A stretch of DNA of 64,000 bases from CAYYJS01 sp964472315 (GCA_964472315.1 CAYYJS010000001.1:79947-143946); one strand, 5' to 3'; positions 17,813-27,879 are shown, counted from the first letter of the stretch. Made by a program: numbers and translations. The notes: generated by a model from the letters alone, not told the origin.

Positions 17813-18734
17813 TTGCCCGTGGCGCCGTCAATCTTCTCCACGTGGCCGCTACCGCTATTGACCCGTCCGTTACCGCCGACGCGCTGATGGTCTGTCCCTT
17901 GTCCGGTCTGGGACGGCTCGCTCAAGTTCTGGGATACGGCATCCGGGCGGCTGGTCGCGGACGTGCCGCGCATGGGGATCGCCGGCGAGACCGTCGAGGG
18001 GCTCCGGTTCAGTGCCGACGGGCGGACCTTGGTGGCAACAGGCGCGGATAGAGGCCCCTCCCACACGAGCGCCGAACTCTACGACATGCAGTCGGGCGAG
18101 CGCGTAAGCAGCCTGGACCGGGAGCGCTCCGGCGTATGGACAACCGCCATCGCGGTTTCGCCCGACGAGAGCCGCCTGGCCGTGGCGTACAGCGACCGCA
18201 GCGTCGAGATCCGCAGTGCGGACGGAGCGCCGATCTCCCAACGCATCGAGGGCTGCGGGTTCGTCTGCAGCCTCGCGTTTGCGCCCGGCGGCAAGCATCT
18301 GGCGGCGGGCAGTCCCGATGCCGGGCTGACGGTCTGGGACGCCGGAACGGGCGCGAGGGTGGTGGGAATCGCGGACTTCGCCCCCCGCGACGTTGAGTTC
18401 ACGCCCGCCGGCGACCGCCTCGTGGCCATGGGCTGGGATGGTACCGCACGGCTGGTGGCGTTGCCGGGAGGGGACACGCTGCGCACGTTCTCCGGCACCG
18501 AGGGGTTTCTGTGGACGCGCCCGGTCGCGGTCAGCCCTGACGGACGGTACATCGCCACCGAGACCGCCAAGGGACAGGCTATCTGGACGGAAGCGGAGCA
18601 TATTGAGGCGGTCAGCGCAATGTCATAAGACTTTGCCGGGCGGTTGCTTGCGCAAAGGTGCGCGAACTTCTTCAACCATTTCAAGAAATTTACCCCCCCT
18701 CGCTCCTTCATGGTTGCCCGTGGCGCCGGCAATC
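17813..18734. repeat. 21-bp direct repeat flanking the WD40 remnant
   Basis: The two copies lie at 17813-17833 and 18714-18734 and differ at one position. Both contain TTGCCCGTGGCGCCG. They bracket the truncated WD40 segment. They could be a recombination scar, or chance similarity from the common GATG(K/N) coding motif read on the minus strand. Confidence 0.4.
17888..18628 (+). pseudogene. 5'-truncated WD40-repeat protein
   Basis: The reading frame opens at 17888 with no plausible start codon and immediately gives half of a WD40 blade (WDGSLKFWDTASGRLVADV). About four more repeats follow, with typical features (LRFSADGRTLVATGAD, AIAVSPDESRLAVAYSDRSV, LAFAPGGKHLAAGSPDAGL, VAVSPDGRYIATETAKG). 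It ends at a TAA at 18626-18628. Around 246 codons and five blades are too few for a closed seven-bladed propeller, so the N-terminal part is missing; in this phylum such repeats are often fused behind a kinase or signalling domain. A GTG at 17963 could still allow expression of a fragment. Confidence 0.6.
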
Positions 18735-18764
18735 CGCGTGTGGGGATGTCCGTGTGAATGCCTG

Positions 18765-21700
18765 TCAGGGCGCCAGCACGTTCAACAAGGCGGCCGCGCG
18801 CTGGGTTTCGGCGGTATCGGGCAGGTCACGGACCACGGCGCGCAACCGATATTCCCGCTCGCGGATACGTTCCACCCAGAGCTCGTGCAGCGTCGGCGTA
18901 TGCGCGATCTCGCGAAAGCACGGCTGCAAGCGGAAGTCCGGCGGCCGTTGCTCGGTTTTCGATTCGATGCGGAACTCGGCAAGTTCGTCGCCGCGCCTCG
19001 CGTTGAAGCCGCCGGCACTGCGCAGCGTCCAGCCGTTGCCGCCCGGCGAAGTCCGGACCACAATGACATGCCTGCCCTTCGTGACCCGCACCGCGAAGGG
19101 ATGCGCGGCCAGGTCGCTCAGCGGCGCGCGGTTGCCCTCCTTCAGCCGGTCATAGACCATCTCGCCGTCCACGTACCAGCGCATGAAGTACTCGCACGTT
19201 GCGTTGACATACAGATACCCGTCGGTCGGACACTCGATGGCCGCGAAGGCATAGGCGGCGAACGGTTGCACGGCCTTCAGGTATTTCTTGTCGTAGGCGG
19301 GCGGCTCGCCGGCAAGCGTGTGAACGAGGCATCCAAGATCCAGCGTGTAGTCCTCCACGGCAAACGGGAACAGGGGCAAGGTCTCCCCATCCACCGTCAG
19401 CGTCTCGGGGATCTCGCGCATCCGCTCAGGGGGCAACAGCGTGGCGTGGCCGGGCAACGGGCCGAGCACCTGCCAGCGCGTCGGCCAGTCGATGTCCCGC
19501 AATGCGCCCCTGGCCAGCGCATTCGTTACGTTAACCGGCGGCAGGATTTCCCGCGCTTTGACCGTGTAGAACTCGGGGTCGACACGCAGCACGTAGGGAT
19601 ACAGCCCGGGCGCCAGCCGCAGGCGTTCGCCAGGACCCACCTCGACACCGCCCAGCCATTGCGAAACGCCGTCGCGGTCGAGCGCGGGCATGACGATACG
19701 GTCGCGGGTGTTGTCCAGCAGCGTGAACAGCAGACCGCTTTCCGTGGGACTGCTGATGCCGCGCGGATCGACCCACGTGGAGAAGGATGGCGTAATGTCG
19801 CCGGTGCCCTGCAACTCGCTCGTGCGGTAGTAGGCCGGCGGTTCGTTGTAGGCCGACTGCCGGTCAAGCGGCTGGAACATCGTGTCGATCCCCGCCGGTG
19901 CGGTCCCGGTGCGCGCCGCCGACAGATCCGCCGGTTCGACGACCCGGTCCGCCGGGAACGGCCCGGCGCCCAGCCAGAACCGGGTCGGCCGCTCGTTCAT
20001 CAGTTTGCCTATGGGCACATCGCCGGCCGGGCTGAATGGCCCCCCGGGCGCTACCGCGCGCGGCGGCGACATGCGCGGCTCGTTGCCGATCGTATGGAAC
20101 AGGACCCTCGCCAGTTCCGCTTTCTCGTACTGCCGCCCCTCGGGAGTCGTCACCGCGACACAGAGAAGCGAGCCCGGCGAACGCAGGAACATGCGGCCGC
20201 CCGCGAAGACCGGCGGCTGGGTCGTGCCGGGTTCCACGTCCTGGCGCGCGACGAGTTGGAGCTTCGCGTCCGCGGTGACCACCGCGATCTGGTTCCGCGA
20301 ATTGTCGGACCGCCCGCCCAGGAGGTAGAGATACCGGCCGGCGACCACGGGGCTCGACAGGTTCAGCGGACCGTAGCAGTAGAGGTCGTCCATCACGGGC
20401 TTGAGCCGGGCGATCCAGCGGCCGTCGCGAACGTCCTGCACGTTGACTTCGGCACGGGTATCCGGATTGTGAGGCGTATGCGTCAGCGACGAGTGCCACG
20501 TGAACAGGTACTTGTCCGTGCCCAGGCCGGGCGCGAACACGTTGCCGAATCCGCTGCTGCCGTAGTTGCTTTCCCAGGCGTGCGCGTTCCCCAGCTTGCC
20601 GTCGCGTTCCCAGACTCGCAATGCCGTGTTCCGCGCCTGTGAGGTCAGGTGCAGCATTCCGCAACTCGCGTGGACGCGGTGCGGCCCGTTCATGACGTTG
20701 CGTATCGCGGCGCCATCGCGGTCGGTCATCTGCAGCTCGCAATCCAATGGCGGCAAGGGCTTGCCCGTGGCGCCGTCCAGCAGGTGGCCGGTGCACGTGA
20801 GAAGCGCACTCGCATCGCCCGTCGTGAGATCGATCCCCGATCCGCTCGCTCGCCCCGGAATGTCGCGCCGCCAGATATCCGTGCCCGTCACGTGATCGAG
20901 CGTGAGGACGCGCACCACGGGGACAGCCTGTCTCCCTTCCCCCTGCGCGGCCTGTCCCTCCACGACCAGGCGAGTCCCGCACGCCCACAGTCGTGCGCCA
21001 GGCAGTTCCGTCTTGACGCTCCAGCGCAGGGCGCCGACTGCATCGAAACACGCCACTGTACCGTAGCCGCTGACGAAGGTTGCGCCGTCACCCACGGCCA
21101 CGGCCGCCCCAGCGGCGGGGGATTGGCCCCGCGCGGGCGGCGGCACGTCGCCATCCACGGTGCGCGACCAGCGCAACGCCCCCGTCGCGGCGTCGAGGCA
21201 CGCGAGCGTGCCGGCGCCGTGCGTGACGAATACCGCATCCCCGACCACGACCGGCCGCGTTCCGCCACCCAGTTCCTCGCGGCGCCACGCCACGTTGATC
21301 CCTTTTTCGATGTCCCACACCAGCGGCGGAGCGGGATCCGGGAAGATGTGCGGGTGCGATTTCGGGATGCGCAGTGGCTCCAGGCCAGGCGTGGCAGGCT
21401 TGCGTGTCGTCACGGCCAGGCGGAACCAGGCAAGCTGGTAGTCGTTGTGCAGGCGAACGCACAGACGATTGTCGCCCGTGGCCAGGTCCATCGGCACGAA
21501 CTGCCGGCCCAGCGAGCGATACCGCCAGGTACGTTCGCGATCGACCCACACGAGGCGGTCGTTGACCCACAGCTTGGCGAAGTCGCTGGCCTCAACGCTG
21601 AGCCAGACCTTACATGGCCGTTCCGAACGCAGCACCGCGGCGCCATACCACACGGCCCCGTTGTAGCGCGGGAAGAACTGGCTGCGTTCCCACGGCGCCC

Positions 21701-23306
21701 CAAGCCGCATATCGGTGCACGTCACCGCCTGCCAGCGTTGCGTCGAGGGGCCGTATCCGGCATCCGGCAACACCACGACATCCGGCGCCGCGGCCCCGTC
21801 GTGTTCGAGACCGCGGACCTGGTGTGACGGCCCCAGCACGTGCCACCGCGGCAGGAACGTCCAGCCGTCGGCGTCCGCGGGGAGCACGTTTGCGCCGTCC
21901 TCGGTCACCGCCGCCGCGTTCACGCCATAGCTTGGACTGTCACCCACGGTCTCCGGAACGGCTTCAGGCAGCGTCGCCCCGGGTTCCGGCAGCGCCGTGA
22001 CCAGCCGCGTCGCGACGCCAAGCAGGGCGTCGACATCCGCATCGACAGGCGCCGGTCGATCGGTCTGCCGCAGGGCGTCTTCGCAGGAAAGTGTTTCGTT
22101 CTCCAAGGCAAGGTGCAGCGCGCGGATCTGATGCAGCGCCGTATTGATGTTGGCCACACTCGGGCCGCCCTCGGGCAGCCGCACCTGCTCACGCAACGGC
22201 GCGCGGCGGTCCAGCAGCATTCCATCCACCGCGCCCGCGTACGCGCCGAAGGCGCCTTCCGCGGCGTAGCGGCCGATCACGAGCTTGCCGCCGCGCCCGC
22301 CGATCGCACCCTCGTAGCGAGTTTCGGGCACGGTCACAACTTCCGAATCGTCGCCTCGCGGGTTGTAGTGTTTGCCCTTTACCTCGCCGCCGAATGAGGC
22401 CACGTAGCGGCCACGCAGCTCGTTACGATCCAGCCGCGCGTCGATGGCGAAACTCACCGTCAACGGCTCGTGCTGCGTGTGCTTGCCCCGTCCCCACGGC
22501 ATCCACCCATCCTGGTGCAGGTAGACCACCAGCGTTCCGTTCAGATGCCCGTCGTCATACGCCAGCCCCGCGGGCTCGGCCTCGTGAAAGCCGGCGACCC
22601 AGCCAAACGACTTGGCCGTGGCCCGCGTGAACCGCGTCGCGGGAACCTGAAGCCGCACCGTGATTGGCGCGCGCGATACGCGGTGAGGCTTGGGACTGCC
22701 CGTCTTGTCCGGCACGAAGGCGTCGTCCCAGTACACACCGTCCTCCAGCACAAGGTCCAGCAGGCATGCGTCGTCGCGCACCTCCGCCTCGACGGCGTAG
22801 CGCACATGCCGCGGCTCGGAGAATCCGCCGATGATGAACTTGTCCCACCACTGTACGGGCGTGCCGGGCGGCTGGCGCTCGGCCATGACGCGATCCAGCC
22901 GGAAGGCCACGTTCAACTCGCCGGTCAGCCGTCTGGAATCGAGCGCGAGCTTGCGCGCATCGGCCGGGAAGCGCAGGTTCGGCCGCCAGCACCCGTAGGT
23001 GCAATTGCCGTGATAGTACCCGCGCCAGTCCTTCATGTTGCCCTGGTGCCAGCCGGGCACTTCGCCATAGCCGGTCTTCCATGCCCCTTGCGTGCGGCGC
23101 AACGTGAGCCACAACTCGTCGCTGTCCGCGCCCTCGTCGAGCCGCAACAGCACGTCCTCAACGGCAGGCCGTCGTGCCGCTTCGGCCAGCAGCGCCTCGC
23201 GGCGGGCCAGCAGCGATCGGTAGTCGGTGTCCGTATCCGCGCGCAACCCGGCGCCGGCCGTCAGAAGCGTGACCAACACCGCCCCCGCATGTCGCAGTCG
23301 TGCCAT
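18765..23306 (-). CDS. Giant secreted PQQ-type beta-propeller protein with jelly-roll modules
   Basis: A 1513-residue exported protein (signal peptide to about residue 23, GAGLRA-DT). In order: a beta-rich module (about 60-350) with LNGTLVVYLHQDGWMPWGRG; a jelly-roll-like domain (about 490-640, RWHVLGPSHQ to KVWLSVEASDFAKLWVNDRL); a quinoprotein-type propeller (about 670-1150) with blades such as GTLACLDAATGALRWSRTVDG and ASALLTCTGHLLDGATGKPL; and a second jelly-roll-like domain (about 1250-1450, WQVLGPLPG to YFMRWYVDGEMVYDRL). Several cysteines could form disulphides. No quinone-binding residues were identified, so it is probably a binding or scaffolding propeller. It is the last gene of the TolQ/ExbD array and begins two bases after exbD2. 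Confidence 0.8.
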   Translation of the reverse strand: MARLRHAGAVLVTLLTAGAGLRADTDTDYRSLLARREALLAEAARRPAVEDVLLRLDEGADSDELWLTLRRTQGAWKTGYGEVPGWHQGNMKDWRGYYHGNCTYGCWRPNLRFPADARKLALDSRRLTGELNVAFRLDRVMAERQPPGTPVQWWDKFIIGGFSEPRHVRYAVEAEVRDDACLLDLVLEDGVYWDDAFVPDKTGSPKPHRVSRAPITVRLQVPATRFTRATAKSFGWVAGFHEAEPAGLAYDDGHLNGTLVVYLHQDGWMPWGRGKHTQHEPLTVSFAIDARLDRNELRGRYVASFGGEVKGKHYNPRGDDSEVVTVPETRYEGAIGGRGGKLVIGRYAAEGAFGAYAGAVDGMLLDRRAPLREQVRLPEGGPSVANINTALHQIRALHLALENETLSCEDALRQTDRPAPVDADVDALLGVATRLVTALPEPGATLPEAVPETVGDSPSYGVNAAAVTEDGANVLPADADGWTFLPRWHVLGPSHQVRGLEHDGAAAPDVVVLPDAGYGPSTQRWQAVTCTDMRLGAPWERSQFFPRYNGAVWYGAAVLRSERPCKVWLSVEASDFAKLWVNDRLVWVDRERTWRYRSLGRQFVPMDLATGDNRLCVRLHNDYQLAWFRLAVTTRKPATPGLEPLRIPKSHPHIFPDPAPPLVWDIEKGINVAWRREELGGGTRPVVVGDAVFVTHGAGTLACLDAATGALRWSRTVDGDVPPPARGQSPAAGAAVAVGDGATFVSGYGTVACFDAVGALRWSVKTELPGARLWACGTRLVVEGQAAQGEGRQAVPVVRVLTLDHVTGTDIWRRDIPGRASGSGIDLTTGDASALLTCTGHLLDGATGKPLPPLDCELQMTDRDGAAIRNVMNGPHRVHASCGMLHLTSQARNTALRVWERDGKLGNAHAWESNYGSSGFGNVFAPGLGTDKYLFTWHSSLTHTPHNPDTRAEVNVQDVRDGRWIARLKPVMDDLYCYGPLNLSSPVVAGRYLYLLGGRSDNSRNQIAVVTADAKLQLVARQDVEPGTTQPPVFAGGRMFLRSPGSLLCVAVTTPEGRQYEKAELARVLFHTIGNEPRMSPPRAVAPGGPFSPAGDVPIGKLMNERPTRFWLGAGPFPADRVVEPADLSAARTGTAPAGIDTMFQPLDRQSAYNEPPAYYRTSELQGTGDITPSFSTWVDPRGISSPTESGLLFTLLDNTRDRIVMPALDRDGVSQWLGGVEVGPGERLRLAPGLYPYVLRVDPEFYTVKAREILPPVNVTNALARGALRDIDWPTRWQVLGPLPGHATLLPPERMREIPETLTVDGETLPLFPFAVEDYTLDLGCLVHTLAGEPPAYDKKYLKAVQPFAAYAFAAIECPTDGYLYVNATCEYFMRWYVDGEMVYDRLKEGNRAPLSDLAAHPFAVRVTKGRHVIVVRTSPGGNGWTLRSAGGFNARRGDELAEFRIESKTEQRPPDFRLQPCFREIAHTPTLHELWVERIREREYRLRAVVRDLPDTAETQRAAALLNVLAP

Positions 23307-23308
23307 CG

Positions 23309-23797
23309 TCAGTCCGTCCGCACGTCGATGCGGTTCAATCCGTGGAAGCGGCAGAAATCGATCACCGGCACCACGTGGCGCCAGGGAATACCGCCCTGGA
23401 CATCGAGTCGGATACGACGGTTCGGCGTCGTCTGCGCCACCTCGCGGAGGCGCCGTTCCAACAGCACCCGGTCCAGCACCTCTTCGCCGATCAGGACATA
23501 GGGCTCGAACCGCTGTTCGTCCGGCTTCGGATCCTTCCTGACAAGGCGGGCGATCTCCCGTTGCTCCGCCGTGAGACCGGCCGGCATTGCGGCCGTGAGG
23601 ACAATGACGAGACGCTCGGGCTCCTTCACCTCGATTTCGCCCGCGCCCGAATCGGGCACCTCGATGGCAACCTCCTTGTGCGGCTTCTGCAGCATCGATG
23701 TCACCAGGAAGAAAATCAACAGAATGAACACACAGTCAATCAGCGGCGCCAGCGGCACGCCGGCCTTCTCCTCGTGCTGCAGCGAACTCAGTTTCAC
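23309..23797 (-). CDS. exbD: ExbD/TolR-family biopolymer transport protein 2
   Basis: A 162-residue protein with a short cytoplasmic N-terminus, a single membrane helix (about 19-38) that includes the proton-pathway Asp21 in APLIDCVFILLIFFLVTS, and a periplasmic domain ending RIDVRTD. ExbD/TolR subunits work with ExbB/TolQ to convert proton-motive force into movement of a periplasmic partner. The membrane helix is identical to that of the other ExbD in this array, but codons differ at many third positions, so the paralogues are old. The GTG start overlaps the stop of the HEAT protein (GTGA) behind GGGGAGAG, showing tight coupling. The symbol denotes family only. Confidence 0.9.
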   Translation of the reverse strand: MKLSSLQHEEKAGVPLAPLIDCVFILLIFFLVTSMLQKPHKEVAIEVPDSGAGEIEVKEPERLVIVLTAAMPAGLTAEQREIARLVRKDPKPDEQRFEPYVLIGEEVLDRVLLERRLREVAQTTPNRRIRLDVQGGIPWRHVVPVIDFCRFHGLNRIDVRTD

Positions 23798-26397
23798 TTG
23801 CTCTCTCCCCTCATCTTGTTCAAGGCATATTCCGCGGCCCGCCGGACTTCCGGATGATTGTCGCTCAGCAGCGCCTCCACGTCAGCCAGCGCCTCGCCGG
23901 CCGCGAGATCGCCCAGCGCGACGACCGCGCACGCCCGCACTCGCGGATCGCGGTTTCCCAGCAGCGGCACGAGCGCCGGCACGGCGCGCCGGTCGCCAAG
24001 CCGGCCAAGTGTCTCCGCCGCCAGTTCCCGCACCGTTCCTTCGCCATCGGCCAGCATGGCCATTACGGGCTCGACGAAGGCCGGGTCGCCCAGGCGCCCG
24101 GCCGACCAGACCGCGGCGCTGCGCACGGCGTGGTGCGGATCTCCCAGCGCGCCGCGGACCTGCGCCGCGGCCTTCGCGCCGCCCACGCAGCCGAACGTCC
24201 AGGCCAGGCCCTGCCGCACACGCGGATCGGGATGGCCGGCGGCCGCATCGAGCCGCGCCAGGGCTTCCGCGTCGAAGCCGGTCGCGATCAGTGCGGCGAG
24301 CGAACGCCGGGCTTCGACGGATCCCGTCGCGAAGCCCTCAACCAGCCAGGATACGTCAACGCGTCCCAGCTCGATCAGCGTATCCCGTATGGTCTTCTGG
24401 TGAATGTCGATGTCGTGGTTGATCCAATACACCATCGGCGGGACGGCGGTCGCGGCGGGGAACTCGACCATCAGGGCGGCAACGGCGTCGATCTGCGTCG
24501 GCAACCGGTGCGATTCCAGCCTCATGAGGGTCTCGCCGATCGAGCGGTAGGCGCGCGATCGGTCGCACCAGACGAGCGCCCGGTACATGACAGCCAGCTT
24601 CGACTGGAAATACGCGTCGACCAGATGGCGCTTGAGATGCTCCTCGATCGCACTGAAAGCGCGCGCGTCGCCCGTCGCGCCGAGGGCCAGACAGGCCCGC
24701 GCTTCGACGCTGTTCCCCGCAATGTCCGGCCGGCCTTCGTGCGTGATGAACGGCAGGATGCGGTCGATGTGCGAGACATCCGGCACCCTCACGAAGGACA
24801 GCAGCGCCATGCTCTGGACGTTGCGCCACGCCGCGGGGTTGTCGCCCGGACCGGCCATGGCAAGCACGGGCAGAAGCGCGCCGGTCAGGTCCCTGTCGGC
24901 GACGAAGGCGAGGGCTGCCAGGCAATCGGCGGCCCTCGCGTAGGCACGCTCGGCGGCGCATCTTCGTTCCTCCGCTGCCCGTTTCACGTCCGGCGCGCCG
25001 TCGCCGCTGTCCGCCGGCCGGTGCGCTTTGATGGTCTCGATACGGGCCCGGAACGCTGACAGCACCGTATCGCGTCCGCGCGCATCGCCGAGCAGGCACA
25101 ACACCATCGCCGCCTCCAGGCGCAACTCCGCCGCGCCATCGCGCAGGGCGGCAACGCAGTCCGGGATGGCCTGTCGGACGTCGCCGAGCCCGGCCGCATC
25201 GAGCGCGGCGGCCGCGTCGGTCTTGGGTCCGGCCACCACCAGGCGTTGCCCGAGAAAGTCACGCAACGCCGTCATGGCGCGCAACCGCGGCGACGGCGCC
25301 GCCTTCAAGAGCCGGTTGAGATCCTGCCGCCCGTCCGGCGTATCGAGCAACGCCAACAGGCGTGCGCGCAGGCGATCCCGCTGGTTGGCGGGAACGTGGT
25401 CCGCGGCCAGGAGCAGCGAACGGACCGATGCCGTGCCCGGTATGGCCACCAGCATGCTCGCGGCGCGCTCCTGAACCGGCGGCAGGGGCACGGATACAAC
25501 ATGGCCGCCGGCATCGCGCCACTCGATGGTCGTCCCGTCCATCTCCAGGATGCCGCACAGCGGTTCGGCCGCGGCGGCGCCGAGACCCGCGATCGGCCGC
25601 TGCACGGCACGGCGCACAACGTCGGTTGGATCGGCAAGCAGCATGACGATCCCCGGCGTGGCATTCGTGTGCCCGCCCCGCACAAGCCCTTCCGCCGCCG
25701 CGATCCGCAGCTCGGGCTCCGCCGCGCGCAGGAGCGACTCCAGCGCCTCGCGCGCCCGGTCGGAAGACACGTAACCCAGCGCATCCGCCGCGGCCTGTCG
25801 CGCCACGCCGGAGTCGAACTTTACGGCGGCGATCAGCACATCCATGGCCGGCTCGCCGATCTCGGCCAGGGCATGGGCCGCCGCGTTCGCGAGCGCCTCA
25901 TCGTCGCCCCGCATCGCGGTATCGAGCGGCGGCACCGCGCGCGGATCGCGAATCGTGCCCAGCGCCTGCGCCGCCAGGCGCCGCAGCTCGGCGTCGGCGT
26001 GCGCGTCGGCGAGCACCGCGCCAAGCGCCGGCGTGGCCGCCGGATCGCCGATGCGGCCGAGCGCCACGGCGGCCGCCTTGCGGACGTCGAGCCGGATATC
26101 GGCGAGCAGCGCCACGAGCCCGCCGGTGGCGGCCCGTTCGCGGCGGATGCCGAGTTCGGAGGCCGCCGCGAGGCGCGCTTCAGGCTCGACGGCGCCGAGC
26201 TTGTCGATGAGCCCCGCGCCATCCGACCCCGGCGACGCTGCCTCACGCCGCCCGCACGCGCAGAACAGCGCCATGGCCGCCGCCAGCGCGGCCGCCCCGC
26301 GGACGACCCGTGCGCACAGGACCACCCGGCCCCGCATTTGGCCGCGCAACTGGCCCCTTGTTCCGGGCATGCTCCCGACGTTGGCGAGCGGCGCCAT
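23794..26397 (-). CDS. HEAT-repeat lipoprotein
   Basis: An 867-residue protein made almost entirely of HEAT/PBS-lyase-type helical repeats. Clear copies occur near the N-terminus (DVRKAAAVALGRIGDPAATP, LRRLAAQALGTIRDPRAVPP) and the C-terminus (HAVRSAAVWSAGRLGDPAFV, TVRELAAETLGRLGDRRAVP). The long N-terminus carries a hydrophobic stretch ending in lipobox LFCAC (Cys48), so it is probably a lipoprotein exposed to the periplasm. GGAG lies ten bases before ATG 26397, which directly abuts the upstream stop. HEAT solenoids are protein-binding scaffolds. Its place between the membrane-anchored protein and exbD2 suggests it binds the motor or the giant propeller proteins; this is inference. Confidence 0.8.
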   Translation of the reverse strand: MAPLANVGSMPGTRGQLRGQMRGRVVLCARVVRGAAALAAAMALFCACGRREAASPGSDGAGLIDKLGAVEPEARLAAASELGIRRERAATGGLVALLADIRLDVRKAAAVALGRIGDPAATPALGAVLADAHADAELRRLAAQALGTIRDPRAVPPLDTAMRGDDEALANAAAHALAEIGEPAMDVLIAAVKFDSGVARQAAADALGYVSSDRAREALESLLRAAEPELRIAAAEGLVRGGHTNATPGIVMLLADPTDVVRRAVQRPIAGLGAAAAEPLCGILEMDGTTIEWRDAGGHVVSVPLPPVQERAASMLVAIPGTASVRSLLLAADHVPANQRDRLRARLLALLDTPDGRQDLNRLLKAAPSPRLRAMTALRDFLGQRLVVAGPKTDAAAALDAAGLGDVRQAIPDCVAALRDGAAELRLEAAMVLCLLGDARGRDTVLSAFRARIETIKAHRPADSGDGAPDVKRAAEERRCAAERAYARAADCLAALAFVADRDLTGALLPVLAMAGPGDNPAAWRNVQSMALLSFVRVPDVSHIDRILPFITHEGRPDIAGNSVEARACLALGATGDARAFSAIEEHLKRHLVDAYFQSKLAVMYRALVWCDRSRAYRSIGETLMRLESHRLPTQIDAVAALMVEFPAATAVPPMVYWINHDIDIHQKTIRDTLIELGRVDVSWLVEGFATGSVEARRSLAALIATGFDAEALARLDAAAGHPDPRVRQGLAWTFGCVGGAKAAAQVRGALGDPHHAVRSAAVWSAGRLGDPAFVEPVMAMLADGEGTVRELAAETLGRLGDRRAVPALVPLLGNRDPRVRACAVVALGDLAAGEALADVEALLSDNHPEVRRAAEYALNKMRGESK

Positions 26398-27870
26398 CTA
26401 CTCGTTCTCCTCCGCCCGTCGGCCGGCGTAGACGCAGAGCGAAAAGCCCGTCCGGCCCCACGCGTTCTCCAGCTTGAAGAGCACCGCGTTCACGCCCTTC
26501 CGCAGGTGAACCTTGGCGTGCTTGCGGTCGGGCACCCACGGATGCGGCGTCTTGCCGCTGGTGTACACCTCTTCGCCGTTGATCCAGCATTTGCCGTAGT
26601 CGTCACTGCCGAAGATGCAGAAACGGGTCTGTTCCTCGTCGCACCACAGTTCCGTGTAGGCATACCAGATGGCCCATTCCTTTGGCGGAGTCGGAATGAA
26701 GCAGACGCGCCGGTCCGTCGCCAGGAACTCCCAGCGGATCGGCTGCTGATCCATTCCGACATAGCGGGCATCGAGGTCGATGCCGGTGAAGCCGAGCCGC
26801 GGGTCGAGGCTGGCCTCGGGCGGGAACTTCTCTTCGAGGTTCCGGCGACCGGGATTGGGGAACGGTCCGATGACGTACCACATGTTGACGAACATCCAGC
26901 GCGTCGTCTCGCCGCGCGAGACGATCTTCCGACCGGGAAGGGGCATGGCCTTGCTCAGGTCGATCCCAAGATCGACGGGAAGTCCCAGTTCCTTCTTTGT
27001 GATCGGGCCGTCGCCGCGTCCCCACTCGTGTTCGAACGCGCGCGGGTCCATCCCCGTTTCGCCGCGAAACAGATCGTCGGGCCGTTCGATCACGGCCTTG
27101 ATGTTGTACATCTGGGCGACACCTTGAGCGAAATCCCATTCGGACCAGGTGCCGAGAATCCCCGGCTCGAGAATGGCGGCCAGGTCCAGCATCCGTCGCC
27201 CGGCGCCCATCATGCCGCGGAGCTCGGTCTTGACACCGGACAACGCTTCCTTGAACTCCGCCATCGCCGCGTCAGCGGTGGAGGCGATGCGCGGCACGAT
27301 CGCGCCGGGATCGAGATCGGGGTGTTCGGGCGCCACCACGTCCGTGGCTTCATAAGCCTTCCGCAGGGGCAGATGCTGCAGGCGCGCCAGCTCGCTGGCC
27401 CGGAATATCCGGTACAGGTCGTGAAGACGCTGGTCCAGAATCCGGGCGGTGTCGTAGAGCGCGGTCAGATCCTGCCGCTCCAGTTCCGAGGACAGGGCCG
27501 CCCGTTCGTGCGGCTGCGGATCCGCCGTCGCGAGCGCCGCCAATGGCTCGGGGGTTCGTGTCGACGCGGCATACTTCTCGTAGCGGGCGTCGCGGACCCG
27601 TTCCATCAGCCCCAGCATCTCGCGCAACTTCACGATGTCCGTACGGGCATAGCCGGCCTCGGTCTCCAGCAGACGCCGGGCGAACGCGATGGCCTCGTTG
27701 CCCTCGGCCACGACCGGCGGCGGCACGCGCTTCGGGCGCGCCCACGCAAACCAGCCGAACCAGCCGAAGTACGATCCCGCGCACAGCAGCGCGGACAGGA
27801 GGAAGAGGCCGCCGGACAACAGGTAAACCTGCCGCCGCTTTCGGGCCAGTTGGAGGGGCGTGGTCGTCAT
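26398..27870 (-). CDS. Membrane-anchored periplasmic protein with C-terminal PA14/jelly-roll-like domain
   Basis: A 490-residue protein with a single N-terminal membrane helix (about 14-36, VYLLSGGLFLLSALLCAGSY) after a basic cytoplasmic stub. A long alpha-helical, probably coiled-coil region follows (about 55-250). The C-terminal beta domain (about 325-490) has WYVIGPFPNPGRRNLEEKFP and CIFGSDDYGKCWINGEEVYT; the latter resembles PA14/carbohydrate-binding folds that sense a sugar ligand. The topology (one helix, long stalk, terminal binding head) is what a TonB/TolA-like transducer would need, but there is no proline-rich or TonB C-terminal motif. GAGGT supports the start. It is encoded directly after exbD1. 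Function unknown; a mechanical link is inference. Confidence 0.75.
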   Translation of the reverse strand: MTTTPLQLARKRRQVYLLSGGLFLLSALLCAGSYFGWFGWFAWARPKRVPPPVVAEGNEAIAFARRLLETEAGYARTDIVKLREMLGLMERVRDARYEKYAASTRTPEPLAALATADPQPHERAALSSELERQDLTALYDTARILDQRLHDLYRIFRASELARLQHLPLRKAYEATDVVAPEHPDLDPGAIVPRIASTADAAMAEFKEALSGVKTELRGMMGAGRRMLDLAAILEPGILGTWSEWDFAQGVAQMYNIKAVIERPDDLFRGETGMDPRAFEHEWGRGDGPITKKELGLPVDLGIDLSKAMPLPGRKIVSRGETTRWMFVNMWYVIGPFPNPGRRNLEEKFPPEASLDPRLGFTGIDLDARYVGMDQQPIRWEFLATDRRVCFIPTPPKEWAIWYAYTELWCDEEQTRFCIFGSDDYGKCWINGEEVYTSGKTPHPWVPDRKHAKVHLRKGVNAVLFKLENAWGRTGFSLCVYAGRRAEENE

Positions 27871-27879
27871 GCATTTACC

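Noticed and set aside
17758..17887. Minus-strand fragment reading VEKIDGATGKRRHP that resembles a PQQ-repeat end
   Set aside because: Only about ten residues resemble a propeller blade and the flanking residues do not, so it was left as part of the direct-repeat observation.
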